The position numbers and the translations under genes were made by a program. Shown here piece after piece: positions 8,325 through 19,240 of a stretch of 64,000 bases of DNA; positions within the stretch are counted from its first letter, which is position 1; the number at the start of each line of letters is the position of its first letter. Origin of the DNA: Sphingomonas oligoaromativorans (GTDB taxonomy: Bacteria; Pseudomonadota; Alphaproteobacteria; Sphingomonadales; Sphingomonadaceae); assembly GCF_011762195.1 (NCBI RefSeq), contig NZ_JAASQK010000002.1:124001-188000 (forward strand). Reading direction: 5' to 3'. The notes below the pieces were generated by a model, which worked only from the letters and a program-made list of their open reading frames with translations, ran no database searches and was not told the origin of the DNA.

Positions 8325-10247
8325 TCATTGTCCCTTCAGGTAACGGTCGAACCATTCCACGGAACGCCGGCGGACGTCGGCGACATGCGCCGGGTTGCGG
8401 ATACCATGGCCCTCGTCAGGATAGATGACGAGGCTGGTGGCAACGCCCATCGCCTTCAGCCCGTTCCAATATTCGACGGACTGGGTGGGCGGCACTTCGA
8501 TATCCCGTTCCCCCACCGTGATGAGCGTCGGGGTCTTGGCCTGGCTGATATATTTGATCGCCGAGACATCCCAGTAGGCCGCCTGATCCTCGTACATCGT
8601 CTTGCCGAAGAAAGGTGTCATCCATGTGTTGATGCCGTTGGTGCCGTAATAGCTGATCCAGTTGGAGAGCCCGGCGGCGGCATGGATCGCCTTGAAGCGG
8701 TGCGTCTGGGTGTTGGCCCACATCGACATGAACCCACCATAAGAGCCGCCCATCAGGCCAAGGCGGTTGTCGTCGATCGGCGCGTTCTTCTCCACCGCGT
8801 CGATGCCGGCGAGGATGTCGCGCAGATCGCCGCCGCCGAAATCGCGCTTTTTGGCGGCGGTGAAGGCCTCGCCCTGCCCGTAGCTGCCGCGTGGATTGGG
8901 ATAGAACAGCCAATAGCCCGCGCCGATCAGCGCGGCGGTGCTTCCCTGCCAGACGAACTGCGGCGTGGAGGCCGCCGCCGGGCCGCCATGCACGACGGTA
9001 ATCATCGGCTGGTTGGCCGGCCCCTCCCAGGCGGCGCCACGCGGCGAGAGCAGCCAGCCCTGCACGTCGCGCCCTTCATTCTTCCACGTCAGGCTGCGGG
9101 CGACGACGACAGGCTTGTAGCCGTCATTGTCGTGGCTGATCTGCCGGGGCTGCGACGGCGGACCGGCGAAGATGGCGGGGCCATGCTCATAATCCTGCAC
9201 GACGGTCGCCATCAGGCCGCTTTGCGAGAAGGCGACGCGCCCATCGCCGGCCGAAAGGCTCACCCCCGCCGACCAGACCGGCTCGCCCGCCCCGCTCGCC
9301 GGATCGATCTCGACGATAGCCGACTGATCGCCCTTGAGCGCGGCCGCGTGCAGGCCGCGCGCGTCCCAGTCGAGCGAGGTGAAGCTGCCCTTGTAGCCCG
9401 GCGTCGCGTCGCGCGGCGTGCCGCCCGCGAACGGCACCGTCCAGACATCACCGCCGACCGAGCCGAAATCGCTCATCAGGCCGCCGATGAAGGCCACCGT
9501 CCGCCCATCCGGCGAGACGCGCGGGAAGTTCGCCTGGATGCCCGGCGCGGCGATGGTGCGGACGGCGCCCGTCTTCGCATCGATCGCGTCGATGGTCGCG
9601 ACCCACCAGTTGGCGTCGCCATTGCCCCTGGCGGTGGTGGCGACGAAGCCCTTGCCGTCGGGCGTCCAGTCATATTCGTAGACGAAGCGATCGGCCGGAG
9701 ACACGAGGCGCAGCGCCCCGCCCGACACGCGCACGATCGCGATGCGCTGCTCGTCGTTCACCTCGCCGATCTCGCCCACCTCGCGCGCGCCGGCCTGCGT
9801 GGCGCCGGTCTCCTTGCGCGCGCCGACCGTGGCGAGGATCGCGATGCTCCTGCCGTCCGGCGACCAGCGCGGCTCGGCGGCAAGCCCCTGGACGCTGGCG
9901 AGCTTCCGCACGCCGGCCGCGTCGTGGATCATCAGCGTGGCGGTGCCCGCCTTGCGATCCCGCGCGATGAAGGCAAGCTGCCCCGCCGGGCCGAAGCTCA
10001 GCCCGCTGTAGGAGCAGGCCGGGCACGGATCGAGCCGCGAGAGGACGCGCCCCGTCGCCGCATCGCGCAGCACGATGATGCCGCGCCCTTCGGCCGCCGC
10101 GTCGGGCTCGCTCGCGCTGTCGACGGTGGCGACGCGATCACCGGCCCGCGCGAAGGCGAGACCCGAAAACTGATGGAGCGGCTGCGCGATGGCCGGAGCC
10201 GTCGTCGCCAGCAGCATGGAACAGGCGATACCCAGACTATGACGCAC
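8325..10247 (-). CDS. Secreted S9-family peptidase (dipeptidyl/acylaminoacyl-peptidase type)
   Basis: A 640-residue serine peptidase with an N-terminal signal peptide (hydrophobic core then TAPAIAQ, about residues 1-22). A WD-like beta-propeller follows (repeated WSPDGRS, WTPDGKG, VSPDGRT blades), and then a C-terminal alpha/beta hydrolase. The catalytic triad is visible: S502 in GGSYGGF, D582 in GERDIEVPP, H614 in DEGHGI. Oligopeptide substrates in the periplasm are expected from the family. The GTG start at 10247 is chosen because GAAGGGGG precedes it and it puts the signal peptide at the N-terminus; the open frame beyond it is antisense to acs. It is divergent from acs and directly upstream of galE. 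Confidence 0.9.
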   Translation of the reverse strand: MRHSLGIACSMLLATTAPAIAQPLHQFSGLAFARAGDRVATVDSASEPDAAAEGRGIIVLRDAATGRVLSRLDPCPACSYSGLSFGPAGQLAFIARDRKAGTATLMIHDAAGVRKLASVQGLAAEPRWSPDGRSIAILATVGARKETGATQAGAREVGEIGEVNDEQRIAIVRVSGGALRLVSPADRFVYEYDWTPDGKGFVATTARGNGDANWWVATIDAIDAKTGAVRTIAAPGIQANFPRVSPDGRTVAFIGGLMSDFGSVGGDVWTVPFAGGTPRDATPGYKGSFTSLDWDARGLHAAALKGDQSAIVEIDPASGAGEPVWSAGVSLSAGDGRVAFSQSGLMATVVQDYEHGPAIFAGPPSQPRQISHDNDGYKPVVVARSLTWKNEGRDVQGWLLSPRGAAWEGPANQPMITVVHGGPAAASTPQFVWQGSTAALIGAGYWLFYPNPRGSYGQGEAFTAAKKRDFGGGDLRDILAGIDAVEKNAPIDDNRLGLMGGSYGGFMSMWANTQTHRFKAIHAAAGLSNWISYYGTNGINTWMTPFFGKTMYEDQAAYWDVSAIKYISQAKTPTLITVGERDIEVPPTQSVEYWNGLKAMGVATSLVIYPDEGHGIRNPAHVADVRRRSVEWFDRYLKGQ

Positions 10248-10397
10248 AAAACCCCCTTCGATCTTTTCCGCCAAGGCGATAGCATGGCCGCCCCGCTTGG
10301 CAACGCACGGCGTTGCCCGCGCTTCCCCTTTCACCCCACTTGCGCGGGCCAGCGGCTTTGACCACAAGCGCCCCCAGCATTGGATGGAGAGAGCCGG

Positions 10398-12299
<1,902 letters not shown>

Positions 12300-12417
12300 T
12301 GGAGCGCCGGGAACGGCCGGCGATGCGACGAGTCGAAGCGTCGGGCCGGCGCCGTTCAGCCGGCTGTCAGTCGATGGACCGTAGCTGACGCGTCGCACTC
12401 CAGCAGAAAGACGCCCG

Positions 12418-12900
12418 GTGAACCGCAGCTTCTATGTTGCCCTGATCGCGACGGCCACCCTCGGCGGGGCGGCCCATGCCCAGTCCGGCCGGCCGATGCC
12501 CGCCTATGACGACGGGGAGCCCCCGCAGGCCGGCGGCTATTACGACAGCTACGGCACCGCCGATGCCCGCGAGGACGCCGATCGGAGCGCATCGTCGCAC
12601 TGGGTGACGCCCCGGCCTTATGCCCGCGCGGATCAGGTCGACGAGGGCACGCCCAACGACGCCGCTCACCGCGCCGATCGCGCCTATACGGCTGAGCTCA
12701 ACCGCAATGCCAACAGCCGCTCGGGCAGGCGCTCCGGCGCTTCCTCCGGCGAGCAGGCGCGATATCAGGCGGATCTGGCCGCGCATGACCGGGCGATGGA
12801 CGATTATCGTGCCGCCCGGCAGCGTTACGCCCGGCGCATGGCCGACTGGCGCGCCCGCGCCGATGCCTGCGAGGCCGGCAACATCGACGCCTGCGAATAG
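12418..12900 (+). CDS. Small secreted protein of unknown function
   Basis: A 160-residue protein beginning with a GTG start and a clear signal peptide (NRSFYVALIATATLGG then AHAQ). The mature part is polar and low-complexity. An Asp/Tyr/Gly-rich stretch (about 28-60) precedes a helical, Arg/Ala/Asp-rich region (about 105-150) with the repeated pattern of YQADLAAHDRAMDDYRAARQRYARR. The only cysteines are a pair near the C-terminus (CEAGNIDACE). No family was recognised. The helical tail suggests a coiled coil. It lies alone between acs and the convergent gor gene. Confidence 0.65.
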   Translation: MNRSFYVALIATATLGGAAHAQSGRPMPAYDDGEPPQAGGYYDSYGTADAREDADRSASSHWVTPRPYARADQVDEGTPNDAAHRADRAYTAELNRNANSRSGRRSGASSGEQARYQADLAAHDRAMDDYRAARQRYARRMADWRARADACEAGNIDACE

Positions 12901-12968
12901 CTTTTCGCCCCCCTGACGAATGTCGGGGTCCATTCGCGCTCCGCGAACGGCGACGGCGTGCCGTCCGC

Positions 12969-14315
12969 TTATTTCAGCAGCACCAGTTCCTCCGACATGG
13001 TCGGATGCAGCGCCACCGTGTCGTCGAACTGCGCCTTGGTGAGGCGGGCCTTCACCGCGACCGCCGCCGCCTGAAGGATTTCCGGCGAGTCCGGCCCGAT
13101 CATGTGCAGGCCGAGCACCCGGTTGGTCGTGGAATCGCACACCATCTTGTAGAGCGCGCGCTCGTCGCGATTGGCGAGCACATTCTTCATCGGCCGGAAG
13201 TCCGACGTGTAGACCTTGACGGTGCCGTACTTGTTGCGCGCCTGCGATTCCGTGAGGCCCACGGCCGCGATCGGCGGATGGCTGAACACCGCCGACGGGA
13301 TGCAGCCATAATCCACACGGCGCGGATTGCCGCCGAACTGGGTGTCGGCGAAGGCATGACCCTCGCGGATCGCCACCGGGGTAAGCTGCACGCGGTTTGT
13401 CACGTCGCCCACCGCGAAGATCGAGGGCACATTGGTGCGGCTGTCCTCGTCCACCTTGATCGCGCCCCGCTCGCCCATCTCGACGCCCAGCGCCTCGAGC
13501 CCGAGCCCCTCGCTGTTGGGCAGGCGGCCGGTGGCGAACATCAGCAGGTCCGCCTCGATCGGATCATGGCCGGCGATGTGGATGGCGAGCGTGCCGTCCG
13601 CCTTCTTCTCCACCTTCTCGAACGGCGCGTGGAAGCGGAAGTCGATGCCCTTCTTGATCGAGATCTGGAGCAGGCGGTCGCGCACGCTGTCGTCATAGTT
13701 GCGCAGGATCTCGCCGCCGCGGTTGACGATCGTCACCTTGGCGCCGAACTCGTTGAAGATGCCGGCGAACTCATTGGCGATATAGCCGCCGCCGGCGATC
13801 ACGATGCGCTTCGGCACGCTGTCGAGATGGAAGGCCTCGTTGGAGGTGATGCCATGCTCCGCGCCGGGGAAATCGGGAATGGCCGGCCGCGCGCCGGTCG
13901 CAACCAGGATGAGGCGCGCGGTGTGGCGCGTGCCGTCCGCAAGCTGCACCTCGTTCGGGCCGGTCACGACGGCGCGCTGGAGGAAGCTCGTCACGCCATG
14001 GGTTTCGAGCGTGTTCTTGTAGAGCCCTTCCAGCCGATCGACGTCGGCCAGCACATTGTCGCGCAGCACCGTCCAGTCGAAGCCGCATTCCGGCACCTGC
14101 CAGCCGAAGCGCTTGGCATCCTTCAGATCCTCGGCGAAATGCGCGCCGTAGATCAGCAGCTTCTTGGGCACGCAGCCGCGGATCACGCAGGTGCCGCCGA
14201 CGCGATATTCCTCCGCCATCGCCACTTTCGCGCCATGCGCCGCCGAGATGCGCGCCGCGCGGACACCGCCGGAACCGCCGCCAATCACGAACAGGTCGAA
14301 ATCATGATCGGACAT
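12969..14315 (-). CDS. gor: Glutathione-disulfide reductase
   Basis: A 448-residue FAD flavoprotein that regenerates glutathione from its disulfide with NADPH. The FAD motif GGGSGGVRAAR (12-22) is followed by the redox pair C43/C48 in GTCVIRGCVPKK, a second nucleotide motif in GGGYIANEF, the FAD motif IFAVGDVT and the C-terminal catalytic HPTMSEE. The ATG at 14315 has AAGGAG at good spacing. The sequence fits Gor better than lipoamide dehydrogenase or mercuric reductase because of the CVIRGCVPKK form. It is divergent from lepB with a 132-base spacer. Confidence 0.95.
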   Translation of the reverse strand: MSDHDFDLFVIGGGSGGVRAARISAAHGAKVAMAEEYRVGGTCVIRGCVPKKLLIYGAHFAEDLKDAKRFGWQVPECGFDWTVLRDNVLADVDRLEGLYKNTLETHGVTSFLQRAVVTGPNEVQLADGTRHTARLILVATGARPAIPDFPGAEHGITSNEAFHLDSVPKRIVIAGGGYIANEFAGIFNEFGAKVTIVNRGGEILRNYDDSVRDRLLQISIKKGIDFRFHAPFEKVEKKADGTLAIHIAGHDPIEADLLMFATGRLPNSEGLGLEALGVEMGERGAIKVDEDSRTNVPSIFAVGDVTNRVQLTPVAIREGHAFADTQFGGNPRRVDYGCIPSAVFSHPPIAAVGLTESQARNKYGTVKVYTSDFRPMKNVLANRDERALYKMVCDSTTNRVLGLHMIGPDSPEILQAAAVAVKARLTKAQFDDTVALHPTMSEELVLLK

Positions 14316-14447
14316 GGCATCAGGCTCCTTGGGATGATGGGCGCGATGTAGCTTCCGTTTCCGCTTCCGCCAATCGCTTCTCATCATCACAGACATCGAC
14401 CGTCTGCGCGGCTTGACCTCGCTGCCTCGGTTCCGCAAAGCCCTTTC

Positions 14448-15299
14448 GTGCCTGCCACTTCATCGACCGCGCTCGACTCCGCTCGCTCCCCTCGCTCGTC
14501 CCATGACTGGTGGGGTGTGATCCGTTTCGTCGTGGCGGTGGCGGCGCTGGCGCTGGGGCTGCGCTCCTTCGTGGTGATGCCGCGCAGCATCCCGTCAGAA
14601 TCGATGATGCCGCGCCTGCTGGTGGGGGATTATCTGCTGGTCGCGAAATGGCCTTATGGCTGGTCCCGCTTCAGCCTGCCATGGGCGCCGGCGAGCCCGC
14701 ATGGCCGCCTGTTCGGCCGCGCGCCGCAGCGGGGCGACGTGGTGATCTTCCGCGCGCCGCCGGACGACAAGGCGGATTATATCAAGCGGCTGATCGGCCT
14801 GCCGGGCGATCGCATCCAGATGCGCCATGGCGTGCTGTGGCTGAACGGCAAGGCCGTGCCCAAGGTCCGCCTCGCCGATTTCATCGTGCCGATCGCCGCC
14901 AACACCGAATGCAGCTCGATCCCGGACGTGCAGGTGCCCTATGGCGCCGGCGCGGACCCGGAGGGCCGCCGCATTTGCCGCTTCCCCCGTTATCGCGAGA
15001 CGCTGCCGGACGGCATCAGCTATGATGTGCTGGATCAGGGCGACACGCCGCAGGACGATACGCCCGTCATCACCGTTCCCGCCGGCCATTATTTCATGAT
15101 GGGCGACAATCGGGACATGTCGGCGGACAGCCGCTTCGCCGCGGTGTCGGGCGGCGGCGTGGGTTTCGTGCCGGCGGAGAACATCGAGGGCCGCGCCATC
15201 GTGACGATCTTCTCCACCAACGGTTCGGCCAGTTGGCTGCACCCCCTGAGCTGGCTGCACGCGATGCGGCCGGCGCGCATCGGGCACGGTTTCCAGTGA
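14448..15299 (+). CDS. lepB: Signal peptidase I
   Basis: Inner-membrane serine/lysine protease that removes signal peptides. A single membrane segment lies at about residues 22-43. The catalytic serine S52 is in the IPSESMMP box and the general base K113 in YIKRLIGLPGD, and the late box MGDNRDMSADSR is present. About 283 residues is normal for the alphaproteobacterial enzyme, with a Cys pair in the periplasmic insertion. The GTG start at 14448 is the best available in frame and is not well supported by a ribosome site. The stop overlaps the rnc start (GTGA), and rnc overlaps era, so the three are one operon. Confidence 0.95.
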   Translation: MPATSSTALDSARSPRSSHDWWGVIRFVVAVAALALGLRSFVVMPRSIPSESMMPRLLVGDYLLVAKWPYGWSRFSLPWAPASPHGRLFGRAPQRGDVVIFRAPPDDKADYIKRLIGLPGDRIQMRHGVLWLNGKAVPKVRLADFIVPIAANTECSSIPDVQVPYGAGADPEGRRICRFPRYRETLPDGISYDVLDQGDTPQDDTPVITVPAGHYFMMGDNRDMSADSRFAAVSGGGVGFVPAENIEGRAIVTIFSTNGSASWLHPLSWLHAMRPARIGHGFQ

Positions 15300-15964
15300 A
15301 CGACGATCTCCTCCTCTGGCTGGAGCAGACGCTCGGCCATCGCATTCAGGCGCCCGACCGCTTCCTGAGCGCCCTCACCCATTCGAGCCATGCCGGCGAA
15401 AGCTATCAGCGGCTGGAGTTCCTCGGCGATCGCGTGCTGGGTCTCGTCATGGGCGAGTGGCTCTATGCGCAGTTCCCGAAAGAACCCGAAGGCAGCCTCT
15501 CCCGCCGCCTGAACGCGCTCGTCTCGGGCGAGACCTGCGCCGAGATCGGCAAGGAGATCGGTGTCGGCCCGCACCTCCGCCTCGGCAAGCAGGCCCGCGA
15601 CGACGGCGCACAGTTCAGCACCTATGTGCTGGGCGACGTGGTGGAGGCGCTGATCGGCGCGCTCTTCCTCGAAGCGGGGCTGGACGGCGCGCGCGCCTTC
15701 GTCCGCAAGGCGTGGGGCGACCGCGTGGTGAAGCAGAACGCCGCGCCCAAGCATCCCAAGGCGGAGCTTCAGGAGTTCGCCGCCGCCAAGCAGTGGCGCC
15801 CGCCCGTCTACACGATCGCCCGCAAGTCGGGGCCGCACCACGCCCCCACCTTCACCGTTACCGTGGAAATCCCCGGCCGCGCCTCCGCCGAGGGGAACGG
15901 CTCGTCCAAGCAGGAGGCCGAAACCGAGGCCGCCCGCGCTCTTCTCAAGGAATTGAAGTCATGA
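15296..15964 (+). CDS. rnc: Ribonuclease III
   Basis: Cleaves double-stranded RNA in rRNA and mRNA processing. The 222-residue protein has the signature RLEFLGDRVLG (acidic residues 41 and 45), the second acidic cluster in GDVVEALIGALFLE and a C-terminal dsRNA-binding domain from about residue 150 (HPKAELQEF, then GSSKQEAETEAARALL). The GTG start at 15296 overlaps the lepB stop, giving translational coupling. The stop overlaps the ATG of era (ATGA). Confidence 0.97.
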   Translation: MNDDLLLWLEQTLGHRIQAPDRFLSALTHSSHAGESYQRLEFLGDRVLGLVMGEWLYAQFPKEPEGSLSRRLNALVSGETCAEIGKEIGVGPHLRLGKQARDDGAQFSTYVLGDVVEALIGALFLEAGLDGARAFVRKAWGDRVVKQNAAPKHPKAELQEFAAAKQWRPPVYTIARKSGPHHAPTFTVTVEIPGRASAEGNGSSKQEAETEAARALLKELKS

Positions 15965-16854
15965 CCGAACGGTGCGGCCTCGTCGCCGTCGTCGGCGCCC
16001 CCAATGCGGGCAAGTCCACCCTCGTCAACGCGCTCGTCGGCCAGAAGGTCGCGATCGTCAGCCCCAAGGCGCAGACCACCCGCGTCCGCCTGATGGGCAT
16101 CGCCATCGAGGGCGAGAGCCAGATTCTGCTGGTCGACACCCCCGGCATCTTCGACCCCAAGCGCCGGCTGGACCGCGCGATGGTCGCCGCCGCATGGGGC
16201 GGCACCGAGGCGGCGGACCTGATCGCGCTCGTCATCGACGCCAAGACCGGCCTCACCAAGCGCATCGCCCCGCTGATCGAGACGCTGGCCAAGCGCCGTG
16301 AGCCCAAGATCGTCATCCTCAACAAGGTGGACGTGACGCCCAAGGAGACGCTGCTCGTCACCGCGCAGGCGCTTCAGGAGCAACTCGCGCCGGAGGACAT
16401 CCTGTTCGTCTCCGCCGCCACCGGCGATGGCGTGCCCGAGCTGAAGCGCCTGCTCGCCGGCCGCGTCACCGAAGGGCCGTGGCACTTCCCCGAGGATCAG
16501 GTCTCCGACGCGACCGACCGGATGCTCGCCGCCGAAGTGACGCGCGAGCAGATCTACCTCCAGCTCCACGCCGAGCTGCCCTATGCCTGCGCCGTCGAGA
16601 CGGAGAAATATGAGGAGCGTGGCGACGGTTCGGTCGCCATCCACCAGCAGATTCTCGTCGCGCGCGACAGCCAGAAGGCGATCGTGCTCGGCGCCAAGGG
16701 CGTCCGCCTGAAGGAGATCGGCAGCCGCGCCCGCGCCGAGATGGCGCCGCTGCTCGGCCGCAAGGTCCACCTCTTCCTCCACGTCAAGGTCAAGCCCGAC
16801 TGGGAGGAGGACCGCGGCCTCTATCGCGAGATCGGGCTCGACTGGGTGGACTGA
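15961..16854 (+). CDS. era: GTPase Era
   Basis: Ribosome-assembly GTPase that binds the 3' end of 16S rRNA. The 297-residue protein shows G1 GAPNAGKS (11-18), the effector-region threonine in QTTR, G3 DTPGIF, G4 NKVD, and a C-terminal KH domain with the segment VLGAKGVRLKEIGSRAR. The ATG at 15961 overlaps the rnc stop by four bases. The lepB-rnc-era order is conserved across proteobacteria. A repeat element follows the stop. Confidence 0.98.
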   Translation: MTERCGLVAVVGAPNAGKSTLVNALVGQKVAIVSPKAQTTRVRLMGIAIEGESQILLVDTPGIFDPKRRLDRAMVAAAWGGTEAADLIALVIDAKTGLTKRIAPLIETLAKRREPKIVILNKVDVTPKETLLVTAQALQEQLAPEDILFVSAATGDGVPELKRLLAGRVTEGPWHFPEDQVSDATDRMLAAEVTREQIYLQLHAELPYACAVETEKYEERGDGSVAIHQQILVARDSQKAIVLGAKGVRLKEIGSRARAEMAPLLGRKVHLFLHVKVKPDWEEDRGLYREIGLDWVD

Positions 16855-16887
16855 CGCTTCGTCAGGCGGTCATCCCGGCCACTCTTG

Positions 16888-16970
16888 CGTCATCCCGGCG
16901 AAAGCCGGGATCCAGAGCCTCGGGCGAGGCCGTTTGCCGCTCTGGATCCCGGATCGAGTCCGGGATGACG
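16888..16970. repeat. REP-like inverted repeat, family A copy 1
   Basis: Left half (16888-16918) and right half (16939-16970) are inverted copies: CGTCATCCCGG pairs with CCGGGATGACG and GGGATCCAGAGC with GCTCTGGATCCC. Each half also folds on itself (CCGGcgaaagCCGG on the left, CCCGGatcgagtCCGGG on the right). It lies between the convergent ends of era and the cyclophilin gene. A partial CATCCCGGCC occurs just before it at 16871-16880. Confidence 0.85.
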
Positions 16971-17006
16971 AAAGAAGGGCAAGTACGCGCCCCGGCGACC
17001 GCGCCT

Positions 17007-17636
17007 TTACTCGCGGTGCGCCGAGACGATCTTCACCGGCGCGACGAGGAACTGCCCCTTCATCACGCCCGTCCCCTGCGTGGGCGAGGTCGGCTCGTCG
17101 AGGATGTGGCGGACGATGTCCATCCCCTCGACGACATGGCCGAACGCCGCGAAGCCGAGATTGTCGCCCGGCTGCTTGGGATCGGCGTCCATCGAGGGGA
17201 TCGCGCCGACGGTGATGACGAAGTCCCCGCTCGCCGTGCCCGGCGCGTTGCGCGCCATGGTGATCGTGCCGTCGCTGTGGGTGAGCCCGGTCTTCGTGGT
17301 CGGCTCGTGCTTGATCGGCGGCAGCACGCGCTTGGGATCGTTGCGCACGCCGCCCTGGATGAAGCCATAGCCCGGCGCGACCTTGCTCGCGCGATAGAAG
17401 GTGATGCCGTTCAGCCGCTTCTGATCGACATAGCGGAGGAAGTTGGCGGTGGTGATCGGCGCCCGCTCCTTCTCCAGCTCCAGCACGATCCTGCCCTCGC
17501 TCGTCTCCAGGTCGACGCGCACCGTGACGGGCTTGGGCGCGGGTTGCACAACGGGCGCGGGCGGCGCGGCGGCAGGCTCCTGCGCGAAGGCGGGGGTGGA
17601 GATCAGGGCGGCCAGCAGGGCGAATCGCAGCATCAT
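17007..17636 (-). CDS. Periplasmic cyclophilin-type peptidyl-prolyl isomerase
   Basis: A 209-residue cyclophilin with a signal peptide (MMLRFALLAALISTPAFAQ) and a Pro/Ala-rich linker (20-36). The cyclophilin fold follows, with VDLETSEGRIVLELE, TTANFLRYVD, FYRASKVAPGYGFIQGG, ARNAPGTASGDFVI and FAAFGHVVEGMDIV. The usual catalytic FHR arginine region reads FYRA, as in many bacterial secreted forms. Predicted to catalyse proline isomerisation during folding of exported proteins. The minus-strand gene converges on era across the repeat. Confidence 0.9.
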   Translation of the reverse strand: MMLRFALLAALISTPAFAQEPAAAPPAPVVQPAPKPVTVRVDLETSEGRIVLELEKERAPITTANFLRYVDQKRLNGITFYRASKVAPGYGFIQGGVRNDPKRVLPPIKHEPTTKTGLTHSDGTITMARNAPGTASGDFVITVGAIPSMDADPKQPGDNLGFAAFGHVVEGMDIVRHILDEPTSPTQGTGVMKGQFLVAPVKIVSAHRE

Positions 17637-17677
17637 GCGCAGAGCCTAGCCGATCCTTTCGCCGGTGCGCGATGGGA

Positions 17678-18394
17678 TCAGTTCTCCGCCGCCTGCTCGG
17701 CGAGAATCTCGTCCACCCATTCCGGCACCATCACGCTCGCAGGCCCCAGCCGCGTCTCGTGGAAGAAGACGCTGCCGGCCGATGGCTCCAGATTGAGTTC
17801 CAGCGTGTCCGCCCCGGCATGGCGCGCCGCCTCGACGAAACCCGCCGCCGGATAGACGGCGCCGGACGTGCCGATCGACACGAACAGGTCCGCATCCATC
17901 ACCGCGCGCTCGATACGCTCCATCTCATAGGGCATCTCGCCGAAGAAGACGATGTCGGGGCGCAGCGCATCCTGCCCGCAAATCTCGCAGCGCGGGCCAT
18001 CGAGCATGTCGCCGCCAAACAGCCGCCGTTCGCCACACCCCTCACACAGCGCCGAAAGCAGCGCGCCATGCATGTGCAGGATACGCGCGGCGCCGGCCCG
18101 CTCGTGCAGATCATCGACATTCTGGGTGACGATCAGCAATTCGCCCGGCCACTCCGCATCGAGCCGCGCCAGCGCCTCATGCGCCGGATTGGGCGCCACC
18201 TGCGTGAGCGCGCGACGGCGATGGTCGTAGAAATCGAGCACCAGCGCACGATCGCGCTCCAATGCTTCGGGCGTGCAGATATCCTCGACGCGCCGGCCTT
18301 CCCAGAGGCCGTCCGGCCCGCGGAAGGTCGCGAGACCGCTCTCGGCCGAGATGCCCGCGCCCGTCAGGACGACGATCTTCTGGATGTCCGGCAT
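17678..18394 (-). CDS. cobB: Sir2-family NAD-dependent protein deacylase
   Basis: A 238-residue class III sirtuin that removes lysine acyl groups using NAD. Motifs: GAGISAESGLATFRG (12-26), TQNVDDLHERAG (90-101), catalytic H109 in HMHG, and a zinc site with cysteine pairs C117/C120 and C136/C139. The pair Y56/R59 in FYDHRR matches the pocket that binds succinyl or malonyl lysine in SIRT5-type enzymes, so desuccinylation as well as deacetylation is inferred. The ATG at 18394 is chosen because the conserved domain starts there. It is followed 41 bases downstream by the cyclophilin gene. Confidence 0.95.
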   Translation of the reverse strand: MPDIQKIVVLTGAGISAESGLATFRGPDGLWEGRRVEDICTPEALERDRALVLDFYDHRRRALTQVAPNPAHEALARLDAEWPGELLIVTQNVDDLHERAGAARILHMHGALLSALCEGCGERRLFGGDMLDGPRCEICGQDALRPDIVFFGEMPYEMERIERAVMDADLFVSIGTSGAVYPAAGFVEAARHAGADTLELNLEPSAGSVFFHETRLGPASVMVPEWVDEILAEQAAEN

Positions 18395-18447
18395 GGTCGC
18401 GATTGTGCCACGCCCGCGATCGAAAGGCGAGGTCGCCCTTCGGTGGA

Positions 18448-19236
18448 TCAGGCCGTCAGCGCGGCGACCAGAGCGCGGACCTTCTTCTGCCGCCACTGGG
18501 GCAGCGGCGCGATCAGCCAGTAGCTGTTCGCCGACGCCTTCTCGCCGAACCGCACGACGCGGCCCGCCGCTTCATCCGCCTCGGCCAGCAGCGCCGGCAC
18601 CGTGGCGCGGCCGAAGCCCGCCGCCGCCGCATCCAGCGCGAGGCCGGCATCCGCCACCGTCACGCCCGCGCCCTTGGTTTCATCGGCCGGGCAGCCGGGC
18701 CAGGAGATCACCGTCTCCGCCCCGCCCCCGACGCCCACCGTCCAGTAGCTCGGGGTGCCGAGCGAGACGCCTTCATGCTCGCCCTTGCCGTCCGTGAAGC
18801 AGATGGCGAGATCGAGATTGGCCTGCGTGAAGTCCAGCCCCTCGTCCGACGAGAGCAGCACGAAGCGCAGCTCCGGGTCGGTCTTGGCATATTCCGCCAA
18901 ACGCGGCGCCAGCCATTTGGCGAGGAAATCGCGTGGCGCGGCGATGGTGAGCGTCTTGGAGGACTGGCCCGCCTGCATGGCACGCACGGCCTCCTCGAAC
19001 TGGAGGAAGCCGGCGCGCAGCGCCTCCAGCCCCGCCTCGCCCTCGGGCGTCAGTTCCAGCCCGCGCGTGGTGCGGCGGAAGAGGACGACGCCCAGCGTAT
19101 CCTCCAGCGCGCGGATCTGCTGGCCGACGGCGGCCGGCGTCACCGCCAGTTCGTCGGCGGCGCGGGTGAAGCTCAGATGGCGGGCGGCGGCGTCGAGCAC
19201 GCGCAGGCCGTTCAGCGGAAGATGGGTGCGCTTCAT
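18448..19236 (-). CDS. LysR-type transcriptional regulator, GcvA-like
   Basis: A 262-residue regulator, short for the family (usually near 300). The N-terminal helix-turn-helix LPLNGLRVLDAAARHLSF-TRAADELAVTPAAVGQQIR (about 6-43) has the SFTRAADEL form and LPLNGLR start typical of GcvA-type proteins. The effector domain spans about 90-255. It lies 4 bases after apaG on the minus strand, so the two probably share a transcript. The target genes and ligand are not evident from the sequence. Confidence 0.85.
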   Translation of the reverse strand: MKRTHLPLNGLRVLDAAARHLSFTRAADELAVTPAAVGQQIRALEDTLGVVLFRRTTRGLELTPEGEAGLEALRAGFLQFEEAVRAMQAGQSSKTLTIAAPRDFLAKWLAPRLAEYAKTDPELRFVLLSSDEGLDFTQANLDLAICFTDGKGEHEGVSLGTPSYWTVGVGGGAETVISWPGCPADETKGAGVTVADAGLALDAAAAGFGRATVPALLAEADEAAGRVVRFGEKASANSYWLIAPLPQWRQKKVRALVAALTA

Positions 19237-19240
19237 GCGA

